From the NCBI RefSeq assembly GCF_020552705.1, contig NZ_JAJBZG010000005.1, positions 310,001 to 374,000 on the forward strand: DNA of 64,000 nucleotides. Direction: 5' to 3'. Origin of the DNA: Christiangramia sediminis. GTDB lineage: Bacteria > Bacteroidota > Bacteroidia > Flavobacteriales > Flavobacteriaceae. Positions 47,832-56,619 of this stretch are shown here, piece after piece. A program made the position numbers and the translations under genes. Each line of letters opens with the position of its first letter. The first letter of the stretch is position 1. A model generated the notes under the pieces. It was not told the origin of the DNA and ran no database searches. It was given only the letters and a program-made list of their open reading frames with translations.

Positions 47832-48440
47832 TTATAATTTTTTTATTTCAAGACCTCTCATTACTTCTTTGCCCTTTTCGGTGGTAATTGCATTCATATA
47901 GAATAAGAGAGCTTCCTCCTGATACCTGGACCTGCTTATCTCTTGGTTATCCAGATAAGGGGTGTTATCATAGCTCATAGTCATTTGGAAAAATAATTTC
48001 GAATAAAAATAGGCATCAAAATCTTTTCGGTATAAGCCTTGACTTCTTCCTCTTTCAACATTATGCATAAGTATTTCCGAAAGTTTTCCGGAAAAATATA
48101 GCATATGTTTATTGAAGATCTGGGGATAATACTTCAGGAGTTGACGAAGAAAGATGGAATCATTGGTTCTTGATGCCTTTTCAATTTCTGTATCTCTGGC
48201 AAACATTCTTTCTATGGCATTCTCGATTGTTTCATCCAGGTCATTCAATTTTTCCAGGACTTTCTCTAAACTGTAACTTAACACCTCCTCAAGAAGTATA
48301 TCTTTATTTTGATACTTTTCATAAAGTGTCTTTTTAGAAACCCGAAGTTCCCTTGCAATCTCGTCCATGGTCACAGTCTTGGCACCATTCTTTAGAAAAA
48401 TCTGGGAAACCTTACTTAATAATTCTGTATCTTTTTCCAT
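47832..48440 (-). CDS. TetR/AcrR family regulator of the efflux operon
   Basis: A 202-residue repressor. The DNA-binding region at residues 10-55 reads MDEIARELRVSKKTLYEKYQ, typical of TetR. The ligand-binding helices follow. It is located just after the RND pump, 110 bp away, on the same strand. A matched inverted repeat in the promoter of the tolC-like gene (54155-54210) is the likely operator. Repression would be relieved by a pump substrate. The reading of it as regulator is inference from position. Confidence 0.88.
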   Translation of the reverse strand: MEKDTELLSKVSQIFLKNGAKTVTMDEIARELRVSKKTLYEKYQNKDILLEEVLSYSLEKVLEKLNDLDETIENAIERMFARDTEIEKASRTNDSIFLRQLLKYYPQIFNKHMLYFSGKLSEILMHNVERGRSQGLYRKDFDAYFYSKLFFQMTMSYDNTPYLDNQEISRSRYQEEALLFYMNAITTEKGKEVMRGLEIKKL

Positions 48441-48510
48441 ATCTCTTAAATTTTTTGCTACTTCTTCAAAGATCTACATTTAATAGAAGTATCGAAATAT
48501 TAGATTAATA

Positions 48511-48539
48511 AATCTGGTTACTTAATCAGTAACCAGATT
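48511..48539 (-). terminator. Palindrome between RND pump and tetR
   Basis: AATCTGGTTACT and AGTAACCAGATT form perfect 12-bp arms around TAATC. On the minus strand it is followed by ATTTATTAA. It may end or attenuate the efflux transcript, or bind a regulator before tetR. Confidence 0.55.
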
Positions 48540-48550
48540 CTATTGATCTA

Positions 48551-51500
48551 CTAGAATTCAAGCTCACTCTTTGGATTGAGGTGCTCGTATTCTGCATGCA
48601 TTAATTTATCATAATCTTGTTTTTCTTTAGAAGAGAATTTCTCTTCAAGCCGAACAAAGATCAGGTAAACCACCGGTACAATGACTAGGGTAAGGAATAA
48701 CGAGGATAATAGGCCTCCAATAATAACGATGGCTAAACCATTGTTCATTTCCGCTGCTGCGCCAGATGCCAGAGCAATTGGTAGCATTCCAAAAACCATT
48801 GCAATTGTGGTCATCAAAATAGGACGAAGCCTGGCGTGGTTTGCCTGGATTAAAGCTGTTCTTATCTTTTCTCCATGGTCTAACCTATGATTAGCAAAAT
48901 CAACCAGCAAAATGGCATTTTTCGCCACCAGGCCTATTAACATAATGATACCAAGAATGGTAAAAATATTCAAACTCTGATCAGTTAAAGCCAGTGCCCA
49001 CAATGCACCTATAAATGAAAGCGGAATGGAAAACAATACAATAAATGGTTTAATAAAATCATCATACAGCACCACCATAATCATATATACCAACATAATA
49101 GCAGCCAATAGCGCAATTCCTAAGGTTCCAAAACCTTCACTTTGATTTTCCATGTTTCCACCCCAGGTCCATTCCACACCTTTTGGCCGCTCAATATTTG
49201 CTAGTTTTTCTTCCCATTCCTGCGCTACTGCTCCCAAGGTTTTCCCTACGGTTTGGGCAGAAATAGTTACAGAAGGAGACCTATCATAACGCTCTAATAA
49301 GGAAGGACCTGATTCATAACTAATATCAGCGAACTGTGCCAGGTTTATTAATTCTCCATTGTTATTGGTGAACTGGATGTTTTGCACGTCTTCTATATTG
49401 TTTCTTGAGGCTTCATCAAAAATAATATTGATATCATATTCATTATTTCCAGTTCGAAATTTATTGTCGGTATTTCCACTAAAAGCTGTACGCATTGTTT
49501 GACCAACTGTAGCAACATTTAATCCCAGGGAAGTCATTTTATCTCTGTTTACATTTACAGAAATCTCAGGATTTCCTTCCTCAACACTACTTTCAATTTC
49601 GGTTGCTCCTTCTACAGTTGTTAATGCTTGTTCAGCAGCTTTTGCATAAGCTAAAGCTTCCTCAAAAGAGTTCCCTGTTATGGTCATTTGAAGAGGTGCA
49701 GCTTCAACTCCAACCAATCCAACAGAAACAGTAGTAACATCGGCTGCAACTAATTTTTGTTCCAGATCTCGTTTTATCCTCGCAGCTATAACGCTAGTTT
49801 TTTCCTCTCTTTCAGATTGATCCACCAGGGTAACCGATACTTCTGATTTGTTATTGGTTGCCTGTGCACCTCCCATACCTCCACTACTGGATTGCCCCAC
49901 AGTGGTAATTAGTCTTTCTACTTCAGGAATTTGTGAAAGGTAATTCTCTGCTTTTTGAGTGATAAAATTTGTCTCTTCAATGGAGGCGTCTTTATCTATT
50001 TCCAATTGAACTAAAAATTCGCCCCTATCGGTTGAAGGAAAAAAGTTGGAACCAATATAACCCATTGCCACTAGGGCGATTGAACTTATGAAGAGCCCAG
50101 CTACAACTACAAAGGTTTTTACTTTATTATCTAAAGACCATTTCAGGATTTTTGTTACTTCCTCTGTAAACCAGGTCAAACCTTTTTCAAACTTATGGAT
50201 GATTTTTCCAAAGAATGATTTATTGCTTATAAGCTCCAATTTTCCAAATCTTGAAAATAACCAAGGCACTACGGTAAAGGAAACCAATAAAGACAGTAAA
50301 GTTGCTATAACTACAGTTACACAGAATTGTCTAATAATGTCGGCCACTAGACCGTCACTTAATGCAATTGGTAAAAATACTACTACAATCACCAGAGTGA
50401 TCGCCGTTACTGTAAATCCAATTTCTGAAGCACCATCGTAGGCGGCACGTACTTTGTTCTTACCCATCTCCATATGACGGTGAATGTTTTCAATAACCAC
50501 AATGGCATCATCTACAAGGATACCTACAACCAATGAAAGTGCAAGCAAACTCATTAGGTTAAGACTGTATCCCAATAACCACATCCCTATAAAGGTTGCA
50601 ATTAACGATGTTGGAATTGCTACCATTACAATAAGAGCATTCCTGTAACTATGCAGGAAAAATAACATTACGAAAGCCACAAGACCTATTGCGATGAAAA
50701 GGTCTTTTATTACTGAGTTTGCTGCTTCCAACGTAAAGACAGAATTGTCATTGGCAATATTTATATCCACACCCTGATCAGCATACTGCTGTTCAATTTC
50801 ACTGATATTTTCCTGTACAAGTTCACTTACGGCCACTGCATTTGCATCAGTTTGCTTTTGAACCTGGAGCAGGATCGTATTATCACGATTTATACGTGCA
50901 ATCTTTTCAACTTCTTTTTGAGTATCCTGAATTTCAGCAATATCAGAAAGTTTAATGTTCTGCCCGTTTTGTGAAGCTATGGTAAGGTTTCTAAGCTTAT
51001 CTACAGACTGTATTTTTCCCGCAAGACGAATAAGTGTAGTATTCTCTCTAGTTTTTAAATTTCCAGTCGGAAAATCCAGGTTTGACGCAGTGATTATTTG
51101 CTGTACCATTGGTACAGTAAGCCCATAACCCTGAAGCCTGTTAGGATCTAAATTCACCCTAATTTCTCTTTCCTGGCCACCTACAAGGTTTACCTGAGCA
51201 ACCCCTGTAAGACGTGAAAAAGCAGGTTGAATTTTTTGATCAATTAAATCATATAATTCATTTTCTGAAAGATCTGCAGTAACTCCCAGACTCATTATAG
51301 GCATATCAGAAACCGAAACCTGCGAGAGGGAAGGTTCGTCAATATCATCCGGAAGATCTGAACGAATAGCGTTTATGCTTCTTTGTGCTTCATTCAACGC
51401 AAAATCTACATCAGCTTCATTATTAAATTGAATGGTTACTACCGACAGACTTTCAAAGGAACTTGTCTGTATTTTTTTAATATTCTCAAGAGAAGAAACA

Positions 51501-51709
51501 GCATCTTCGATCTTGCGGGATACCGTATTTTCCACCTCGGCAGGTGAAGCCCCGGGATAAACCGTCATAACGGTTACTACCTTTACTTCGAATTTTGGAA
51601 TCAACTCATAGTTTAATTGACTATAGCTGAAAAGACCTCCAATAATAAGTAATGCAAGCATCACGATTACAAGACTGGGCCTTTTTATAGATACTTCTGC
51701 TAATTTCAT
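48551..51709 (-). CDS. RND efflux permease (HAE1-type)
   Basis: A 1052-residue inner-membrane pump that uses the proton gradient to export drugs, bile-like or lipid compounds. Two halves with 12 helices. Fourth-helix aspartate pair in LVVGILVDDAIVVIENIH, fifth-helix residues in GEKIRTALIQANHARLRPI and the docking blocks are present. The large periplasmic loops have PGASPAEVENTVSRKIEDAV. It follows the MFP by 16 bp. Substrate is unknown: the HAE1 label comes from overall sequence pattern, not from a binding site. Confidence 0.92.
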   Translation of the reverse strand: MKLAEVSIKRPSLVIVMLALLIIGGLFSYSQLNYELIPKFEVKVVTVMTVYPGASPAEVENTVSRKIEDAVSSLENIKKIQTSSFESLSVVTIQFNNEADVDFALNEAQRSINAIRSDLPDDIDEPSLSQVSVSDMPIMSLGVTADLSENELYDLIDQKIQPAFSRLTGVAQVNLVGGQEREIRVNLDPNRLQGYGLTVPMVQQIITASNLDFPTGNLKTRENTTLIRLAGKIQSVDKLRNLTIASQNGQNIKLSDIAEIQDTQKEVEKIARINRDNTILLQVQKQTDANAVAVSELVQENISEIEQQYADQGVDINIANDNSVFTLEAANSVIKDLFIAIGLVAFVMLFFLHSYRNALIVMVAIPTSLIATFIGMWLLGYSLNLMSLLALSLVVGILVDDAIVVIENIHRHMEMGKNKVRAAYDGASEIGFTVTAITLVIVVVFLPIALSDGLVADIIRQFCVTVVIATLLSLLVSFTVVPWLFSRFGKLELISNKSFFGKIIHKFEKGLTWFTEEVTKILKWSLDNKVKTFVVVAGLFISSIALVAMGYIGSNFFPSTDRGEFLVQLEIDKDASIEETNFITQKAENYLSQIPEVERLITTVGQSSSGGMGGAQATNNKSEVSVTLVDQSEREEKTSVIAARIKRDLEQKLVAADVTTVSVGLVGVEAAPLQMTITGNSFEEALAYAKAAEQALTTVEGATEIESSVEEGNPEISVNVNRDKMTSLGLNVATVGQTMRTAFSGNTDNKFRTGNNEYDINIIFDEASRNNIEDVQNIQFTNNNGELINLAQFADISYESGPSLLERYDRSPSVTISAQTVGKTLGAVAQEWEEKLANIERPKGVEWTWGGNMENQSEGFGTLGIALLAAIMLVYMIMVVLYDDFIKPFIVLFSIPLSFIGALWALALTDQSLNIFTILGIIMLIGLVAKNAILLVDFANHRLDHGEKIRTALIQANHARLRPILMTTIAMVFGMLPIALASGAAAEMNNGLAIVIIGGLLSSLFLTLVIVPVVYLIFVRLEEKFSSKEKQDYDKLMHAEYEHLNPKSELEF

Positions 51710-51725
51710 TTTCTTTTCTTCTCTA

Positions 51726-52781
51726 TTATTTAATCACTTTTACTGCAGTATTATCTGTCAGGTTAATCTGCCCGCTGGTTACCACTACATCTCCTTCATT
51801 AAGCCCATTGTTTACTTGCACCTTGTTTCCGTAATTAATACCGGTACTAATTTCTGTGAGGTATGCAATACCTTCTTTTATAACGAAAACCCGGTTGTCG
51901 CTCACGCTTCCCACGAAAGCTTCCCGGGGTATTACAAGTACATTATTCTCTCCTTTTTGGTTAAACATTGCCGTAGCATACATTCCTGCTCTTAAGTTTG
52001 TTTGGGAATTATCTACAGAAATTTCTACAGGAAATTTTAAGGCTCCATTAGAGGCCGGAGCGATAAAAGTTATCCTACCGTCAATGGTTTTTTTGGTAGC
52101 ACTTGGAGTTACTTTAACTGAATCTCCAAGCTTAAGTTGACTTACGAGAGATTCGTCTACTTCTACTTTTAAGTCTAACAAAGAAATGTCTACTACTTCT
52201 ATTATTGATGTTCCCGGAGCTACGACCATTCCAACTTCAACCATTTTTTTATTTACCACTCCACTCATCTTTGAGCGTACATTGGTGTCGCCGGAATTTA
52301 GTTGGGCAGATTGATACTGCGCCCGTGCATTTTCTACCTGTAGTTTTGCCTGGTCAAGCTGTGAGGCAGTTACTCCCCCCGTTTTGTAAGCAGCCTCGTA
52401 TCTGTTTAGGTTAGACACAGCGTTATCAAGATTGGCTTTTGCATTCTCCATATTGACATTTGCTTTATCTCCAATTAGTTTCGCTATTACCTGACCTTTC
52501 TTTACCTCATCGCCTTCTTCGACATAAATAGCTCCTATTTGTCCTGAGATCTCCGCAGAAATATTTGCTGTAGCTGTGGGTAAAAAAGTACCGTTTACCG
52601 TAAACATGGAACCAATTCTTTCTTTTTGTGCAATTGCAGTGTTCACTGCTACTTCTGTATTTTCCTGTGTTACAATACTTAATTCTCTTTCGTTCTCTTT
52701 TTTATTGTTTTGTAGGATAAAATAAAACGCTACGGCTACGCCTAATAGCAATACTATTGTGATGATTGTCTTTTTTTTCAT
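51726..52781 (-). CDS. RND efflux membrane fusion protein
   Basis: A 351-residue adaptor that links pump and TolC channel in the periplasm. An N-terminal helix (IITIVLLLGVAVAFYFILQ) anchors it. The lipoyl-like half-domains (GQIGAIYVEEGDEVKKGQVI, VRSKMSGVVNKKMVEVGMVV) flank a short coiled-coil hairpin, then the barrel. It begins 1 bp after the tolC-like stop, so coupled. Being short, the hairpin suits an adaptor that contacts TolC tip to tip. Confidence 0.92.
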   Translation of the reverse strand: MKKKTIITIVLLLGVAVAFYFILQNNKKENERELSIVTQENTEVAVNTAIAQKERIGSMFTVNGTFLPTATANISAEISGQIGAIYVEEGDEVKKGQVIAKLIGDKANVNMENAKANLDNAVSNLNRYEAAYKTGGVTASQLDQAKLQVENARAQYQSAQLNSGDTNVRSKMSGVVNKKMVEVGMVVAPGTSIIEVVDISLLDLKVEVDESLVSQLKLGDSVKVTPSATKKTIDGRITFIAPASNGALKFPVEISVDNSQTNLRAGMYATAMFNQKGENNVLVIPREAFVGSVSDNRVFVIKEGIAYLTEISTGINYGNKVQVNNGLNEGDVVVTSGQINLTDNTAVKVIK

Positions 52782-52782
52782 T

Positions 52783-54123
52783 TTAAAGGTTATTTTCGTT
52801 TAATGTGTCTAATTTTCCCTGGGATTTTAAAAGCTCCACTTCTGCTAGTTTATAATCTAACCTGGCATTGGTTAAACTGTTTTTAGCATCAGCAAGTTCT
52901 CTTTCAACATCCAGCATTTCGTTAAGAGTAGCTAAACCCAACTCATAATTATTCTGAGTGTCTTCCAATACTTTTTGAGCAAGCTCCACATTTTGTTCTT
53001 GTGTTTGAATGGAAATAAAACTGTTTTCTAATTGTGAGATCGCATTTTCGTAGGCAAGCTGTAGAGCTAGTTCAGTTTCTTGAAGATCCTCTTCAGCTTT
53101 CTCTATCTCTACTTGGTTCTGCTTCACCTTTGCCCGGGTAGCACCTCCATTAAAAATAGGGATACTGATATTTAATCCTATAGCGCTGAAATCTGACCAG
53201 AAAGCACCTTCGTTTTTTCCATTCCATAGAGGAACAACATCTCCCTGTCCCAGCCAGCCATAGTTAGCTATCAATGAAACTGAAGGATAATATTCAGCCA
53301 GGGTTGATTTTTTCTGAAAATTTAAAAGTTCAATTTGCTTATTAAGTAATTCTAGTTCCGTACGACTGGAAAATTCAAGCTCTATTCCTGGTAAAAATTC
53401 CGGTTGGAAATTTTGTTGTGGCAATCTTATTTCTTGAGAAATGGACATTCCTATCATAAATTTTAATGCATTCTCACTTAATTCTACTGCATTAATGGCT
53501 TGCTGTTTATTACTTTTCAAATTATTTAGTGCTACCATGCTCCGGTCATAATCAATCTTTTTTGCAAGTCCGTTCTCGTATAACCCCTTAACGATACCTA
53601 CCGTTCTTTCTGTGAGTTCTAAATTATTCTGAAGGTTTTCCAGAATCTGCTTTGATTGGAACACCTGATAGTAAGCAACTGCTACTTTTTCAATTATTTC
53701 TTCGTTGGTAAGCTGTGCATTAAGCTTATAAAATTCTTTTGTAGATTTTGCAGCTTTCAAACCCACAAAGACGGCCTGATTGAATATGGTTTGGGAAAGC
53801 TGTGCATTGGCTGTGGAATTCCATTTCCTTCCAAAAGCTACCGCAATACTTTCTCCGGGAGCCCCAAAAATTTCTCCGGGTAATATATTTTCCTGCAAAA
53901 GGGCATTATAGGTAGTTCCCGCATTAGCCGATAAGTTCGGTAAAGCTTTGGCCCTGACCTCAGAGATTTGTGCATCGGCGTTAGTAATATCTAGCCTGGC
54001 CTTAGCTGCATCTGCCTTATGCTCTAAGGCATACGAAACAGCATCTGAAAGTTTGAGCTCCAAGGGTTCCTGACCAAAGGTAATCCCATATACAAAGAGA
54101 AAACCAATTATCATTTTTTTCAT
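52783..54123 (-). CDS. TolC family outer-membrane channel
   Basis: A 446-residue channel of the outer-membrane efflux family. Signal peptide ending FVYGITFGQ, then two repeats of long helices with the pattern LSDAVSYALEHKADAAKARLDI and ISIPIFNGGATRAKVKQNQ, the usual OEP marks. First gene of the efflux operon. The promoter is a textbook TTG-N19-TATATTTG, and a TetR-like operator covers it. Confidence 0.92.
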   Translation of the reverse strand: MKKMIIGFLFVYGITFGQEPLELKLSDAVSYALEHKADAAKARLDITNADAQISEVRAKALPNLSANAGTTYNALLQENILPGEIFGAPGESIAVAFGRKWNSTANAQLSQTIFNQAVFVGLKAAKSTKEFYKLNAQLTNEEIIEKVAVAYYQVFQSKQILENLQNNLELTERTVGIVKGLYENGLAKKIDYDRSMVALNNLKSNKQQAINAVELSENALKFMIGMSISQEIRLPQQNFQPEFLPGIELEFSSRTELELLNKQIELLNFQKKSTLAEYYPSVSLIANYGWLGQGDVVPLWNGKNEGAFWSDFSAIGLNISIPIFNGGATRAKVKQNQVEIEKAEEDLQETELALQLAYENAISQLENSFISIQTQEQNVELAQKVLEDTQNNYELGLATLNEMLDVERELADAKNSLTNARLDYKLAEVELLKSQGKLDTLNENNL

Positions 54124-54154
54124 ATTAGGTACAATTTTTTTGTGATTTAGAATG

Positions 54155-54210
54155 CAAATATAAAACTAAAAAACTATAAAACAATAAAAGTTTTTTTGTT
54201 TTTTAGTTTT
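54155..54210 (-). promoter_or_regulatory. Efflux promoter with overlapping inverted-repeat operator
   Basis: On the minus strand TTG (54182-54184), 19 bp, TATATTTG (54155-54162). AAAACTAAAAAAC (54162-54174) and its exact complement (54198-54210) straddle the promoter; AAAAAACT and AGTTTTTT form an inner pair. Binding there would block both boxes. The likely ligand is the TetR protein encoded in the operon. Confidence 0.7.
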
Positions 54211-54640
54211 TGATATCTGGGTAGGAGGTATATTTAGCTTCCTTATTTTTATCTTGAATCAGAATTTATTTTCAAAATTGTGGAGGCTCCTTAGTAAGAT
54301 GAGAAATGAGGATTTAAGACGATAATTCTATTAAATTGAGAGTAAATCGAAACATGTTAAACTTAATTTCTAATTAGTTTTCTTGAGCCTTTTAATATTT
54401 TATTGAATCTATTGATAGAACTACAATTAACTTGCATTCGCATTTTATCGAAATAGAATATTGACCTTTGGGAGGCTATTAAATAACTTCGGAAGTCAAA
54501 TTGAAATATTTAATAAAACTTTTGTAGTAAGGAAAATACCTTAATAGCATCAGCCGTGGCATAACCCCAGAGCTTAGATTCCAAAGAATTCGTTTTCCTA
54601 CTTTTTACTAAATCTCCCGCCCCAATATCTGCCATAATCT
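54211..54640. other. AT-rich spacer, no gene seen
   Basis: About 430 bp between the efflux promoter and the putative oriT region. I see no convincing open frame, RNA gene or repeat. It separates the cargo part from the mobilisation module. Confidence 0.5.
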
Positions 54641-54655
54641 TGCGCGTGGTTCCTG

Positions 54656-54724
54656 TGCTGTTTTTATAGTGTACGGGAAGTTAAGCGTGAGTAAAAACAG
54701 CATAGGGCGCATACCACTTATGCG
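54656..54724 (-). other. Candidate oriT: hairpin next to TGCGCCCT
   Basis: CGCATA (54708-54713) and TATGCG (54719-54724) form a hairpin. On the minus strand its 3' arm reads straight into CCCT, giving TGCGCCCT (54704-54711), the core that follows the inverted repeat in RSF1010/pSC101-type nick regions. A second inverted repeat, TGCTGTTTTTA (54656-54666) with TAAAAACAGCA (54692-54702), follows. It lies just beyond the mob operon. The similarity is eight bases plus the hairpin; a functional nick is inferred. Confidence 0.5.
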
Positions 54725-54728
54725 ACAA

Positions 54729-54783
54729 TATTTACTGTAAATAATTACCTGTTTATAAGGCTTCCCAAAGTATTTACTGTAAA
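54729..54783. repeat. Paired direct repeat TATTTACTGTAAA
   Basis: Identical 13-bp units at 54729-54741 and 54771-54783, 42 bp apart. Each holds the palindrome TTTAC-T-GTAAA. They could be binding sites for a mobilisation or control protein next to the oriT candidate. Confidence 0.55.
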
Positions 54784-54809
54784 AATTAGGATAATTTGCG
54801 ACAAGTAAA

Positions 54810-54821
54810 TTGTCATGACAA
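54810..54821. repeat. Palindrome TTGTCATGACAA, left copy
   Basis: Perfect 12-bp palindrome, 3 bp beyond the stop of the last mob-operon gene. TTTGCGAC (54795-54802) lies beside it. The same pairing recurs at 56466-56504, upstream of mobC. Confidence 0.6.
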
Positions 54822-54824
54822 ATG

Positions 54825-55271
54825 CTACTTATTTGCTTCCAGCCACTGGTAATATTCGTTCTTGATTTCAGGATTTTCTGAAAGATAATTTTTAAAGAGT
54901 TCACTTTCAGATTTAATCATCTGGTACATTTCAAACTTTTCATCCCCAGCTTTCGTGGCGGAAGATTTAAAATATCCTAATAAGCTTAACATCAGTATTC
55001 CGAAAATACAGAATAGGAAGAGCATATAATTAGGCATGAGCCGGGCATTCTTCAGTTTCTGGTCAATGCTTTTAAGTATGTCATCCTTCAACCGATCATT
55101 CTCTTCCTGCTTTTCCAGGAAAGCGTTCAGGTTTTTATCCAATGCCTCAGTACTTATGGGAATACTCATTTGCTCAATTTCTCCGGAAAGCTCCTGCAGC
55201 TTTAGAATAGCCAGCTTGAAATCGGCCATTTCATCGGTCATCAATTCCATGATCTCATCTAGTTTTTTCAT
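54825..55271 (-). CDS. Mobilisation-module accessory membrane protein
   Basis: A 148-residue protein with no family I recognise. Residues 1-75 are coiled-coil-like (EIMELMTDEMADFKLAILKL, LEKQEENDRLKDDILKSI). A single membrane helix follows (YMLFLFCIFGILMLSLLGYF) and then a charged end. It lies 19 bp after the relaxase gene on the same strand, so it belongs to the mob operon. A role in linking the relaxase complex to a membrane coupling protein would fit, but is inference. Confidence 0.6.
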   Translation of the reverse strand: MKKLDEIMELMTDEMADFKLAILKLQELSGEIEQMSIPISTEALDKNLNAFLEKQEENDRLKDDILKSIDQKLKNARLMPNYMLFLFCIFGILMLSLLGYFKSSATKAGDEKFEMYQMIKSESELFKNYLSENPEIKNEYYQWLEANK

Positions 55272-55290
55272 AATTTATAAAGTTTTAATA

Positions 55291-56157
55291 TCATATTCCA
55301 ATTCCGGTATCCAGCGCCTTTTTTATCACCTGTTTCACCAGGTCTTTGGCTATTTTAGTGGCCATATTAGAGCTGATTTGTACAGTCTTATCTAACAGCT
55401 TTAAGCTTTGAGGGATTTCCTTCAGTCTGGAATAACTTGTGTTTTGACTGATTTCTCCAATTAGTCGGCCACCGGTCATCGAACGGTGCACCTCACTGCC
55501 TTTTAGATTGGCTCCTTTATATTCAAACCGAAAGCCCTGCAACTGGTTAGACTTATTGATGCAGGGGATTACCTTTACCTGGCAGTCCTTCATTTTACCG
55601 ATATATTCATCCAAAGATTTAGGCCTGGATTCCAGTACCCGGTCGTTAATATATTTGATGGCCAGTCGCTGCACTTTCAATTCCTGCAATCTCTCCTGCT
55701 GTACTTCACATACTCGTTTTAGCCCTAATTCTTTGGCCACATTATCTGCTGCGATCTGGCTTCTTTTACCTATAAAGCTATCTTTATAGACTTCTCCTTT
55801 TAGACTTATCCGGTTGGCGTAAATATGAACATGGGTATGAGCTTTATCCCGATGTACAAAGCCAATGGCCTGGTTATTTTGCAGGTTCATCTCCTTTATA
55901 AATCTTTTAGCGATATCTTCAAGCTCTCTTTTGGTCAGCTCCTTTCCATCTTCGATGGTGGGGCTGACCACAAAACTCAGGGTGTTGTTAATGCAGCGTT
56001 CGTTTTGAGATTGAATGATCTTAAACTCTTCAGTAATTTCTTTGGGATTTTCCCCCGCCAGGTATTCCTTAAGCACTACCTCGGCATTCTTCTCCTGGTT
56101 CCAGCCATATGCTATGGAGGCCCCGGTACTTGCTATGGCATGTCCTTTCCCTATCAT
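55291..56157 (-). CDS. Relaxase/mobilization nuclease
   Basis: A 288-residue relaxase that nicks one strand at oriT and leads it into a recipient. The three-histidine metal motif is HTHVHIYANRI. The Tyr for cleavage is probably in IASTGASIAYGWNQ near the start. The C-terminal region is short, with no helicase or primase part, so this is a small mobilisation type. It overlaps the MobC-like gene by 4 bp. The class matches PF03432. Donor transfer would need a helper plasmid or ICE. Confidence 0.88.
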   Translation of the reverse strand: MIGKGHAIASTGASIAYGWNQEKNAEVVLKEYLAGENPKEITEEFKIIQSQNERCINNTLSFVVSPTIEDGKELTKRELEDIAKRFIKEMNLQNNQAIGFVHRDKAHTHVHIYANRISLKGEVYKDSFIGKRSQIAADNVAKELGLKRVCEVQQERLQELKVQRLAIKYINDRVLESRPKSLDEYIGKMKDCQVKVIPCINKSNQLQGFRFEYKGANLKGSEVHRSMTGGRLIGEISQNTSYSRLKEIPQSLKLLDKTVQISSNMATKIAKDLVKQVIKKALDTGIGI

Positions 56158-56450
56158 TTTCTGAAATTTCTTAAGTGCATCCTGATCTCTTCTGCGAGCT
56201 CCGCCACATCTTTGGCTAGCTTAGGGTTCCCTTTTTTAAACATATTGGCAATACGGGCAAAGTTGTTTTTGTATTGTATCAGCATCTGATAGCTTTCCAG
56301 TTGTTCCGGGGTTATACGTTCTACAATATTTCTCTCAAAGGCGGTGGATCGCAAGTATTCGGAAAGGGAAATTCCAGCCCTGGCCGCTCTTTTTTTGAGC
56401 AGCTTTTTCTCGTAGGTCGAGCAGCGTATCTGGATATATTCCCTTTTCAT
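56154..56450 (-). CDS. MobC-like relaxosome accessory protein
   Basis: A 98-residue DNA-binding protein: N-terminal ribbon-helix-helix (REYIQIRCSTYEKKLLKKRA, GISLSEYLRSTAF) and a helical tail with NNFARIANMFKKGN. This is the MobC pattern of plasmids and mobilisable elements. Such proteins bind oriT and help the relaxase. Its stop codon region overlaps the relaxase start. A large inverted repeat 34 bp upstream may be its target or part of its control. Confidence 0.88.
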   Translation of the reverse strand: MKREYIQIRCSTYEKKLLKKRAARAGISLSEYLRSTAFERNIVERITPEQLESYQMLIQYKNNFARIANMFKKGNPKLAKDVAELAEEIRMHLRNFRK

Positions 56451-56457
56451 TTTTCTT

Positions 56458-56619
56458 TTAAAATCTTTGCGACCTGCGGGAGTAAAGCAAGATTGTCATG
56501 ACAATGACACATCTTGCTTTCCCTTCCGCAACTGCGATTGGTCCTCCTGAACCTACCCAAGCTAAATCATCAGATTCAGTATAAGATTCAGTAGCCAATA
56601 CTGTTTTCACTTTTTGCAT
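56458..56619 (-). CDS. Possible 53-residue small ORF before mobC
   Basis: ATG at 56619 to TAA at 56458. It starts inside the last codons of the toprim gene (13-bp overlap, other frame) and reads through the cruciform sequence. The product begins MQKVKTVLATESYTESDD and has a central WVGSGGP. I know no family. It could be spurious and the region purely structural. Confidence 0.3.
   Translation of the reverse strand: MQKVKTVLATESYTESDDLAWVGSGGPIAVAEGKARCVIVMTILLYSRRSQRF
56484..56520. promoter_or_regulatory. Cruciform upstream of mobC with TTGTCATGACAA palindrome
   Basis: AAAGCAAGA (56484-56492) and TCTTGCTTT (56512-56520) enclose the palindrome ATTGTCATGACAAT (56492-56505). The left copy of its 12-bp core is at 54810. 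TTTGCGAC at 56466 is shared with the left copy. It is an alternative oriT or an operator of the mob operon. Confidence 0.55.

Noticed and set aside
54608-54904. 98-residue minus-strand frame
   Set aside because: It overlaps the 148-residue mob-operon gene and crosses the oriT candidate. Its composition looks non-coding.
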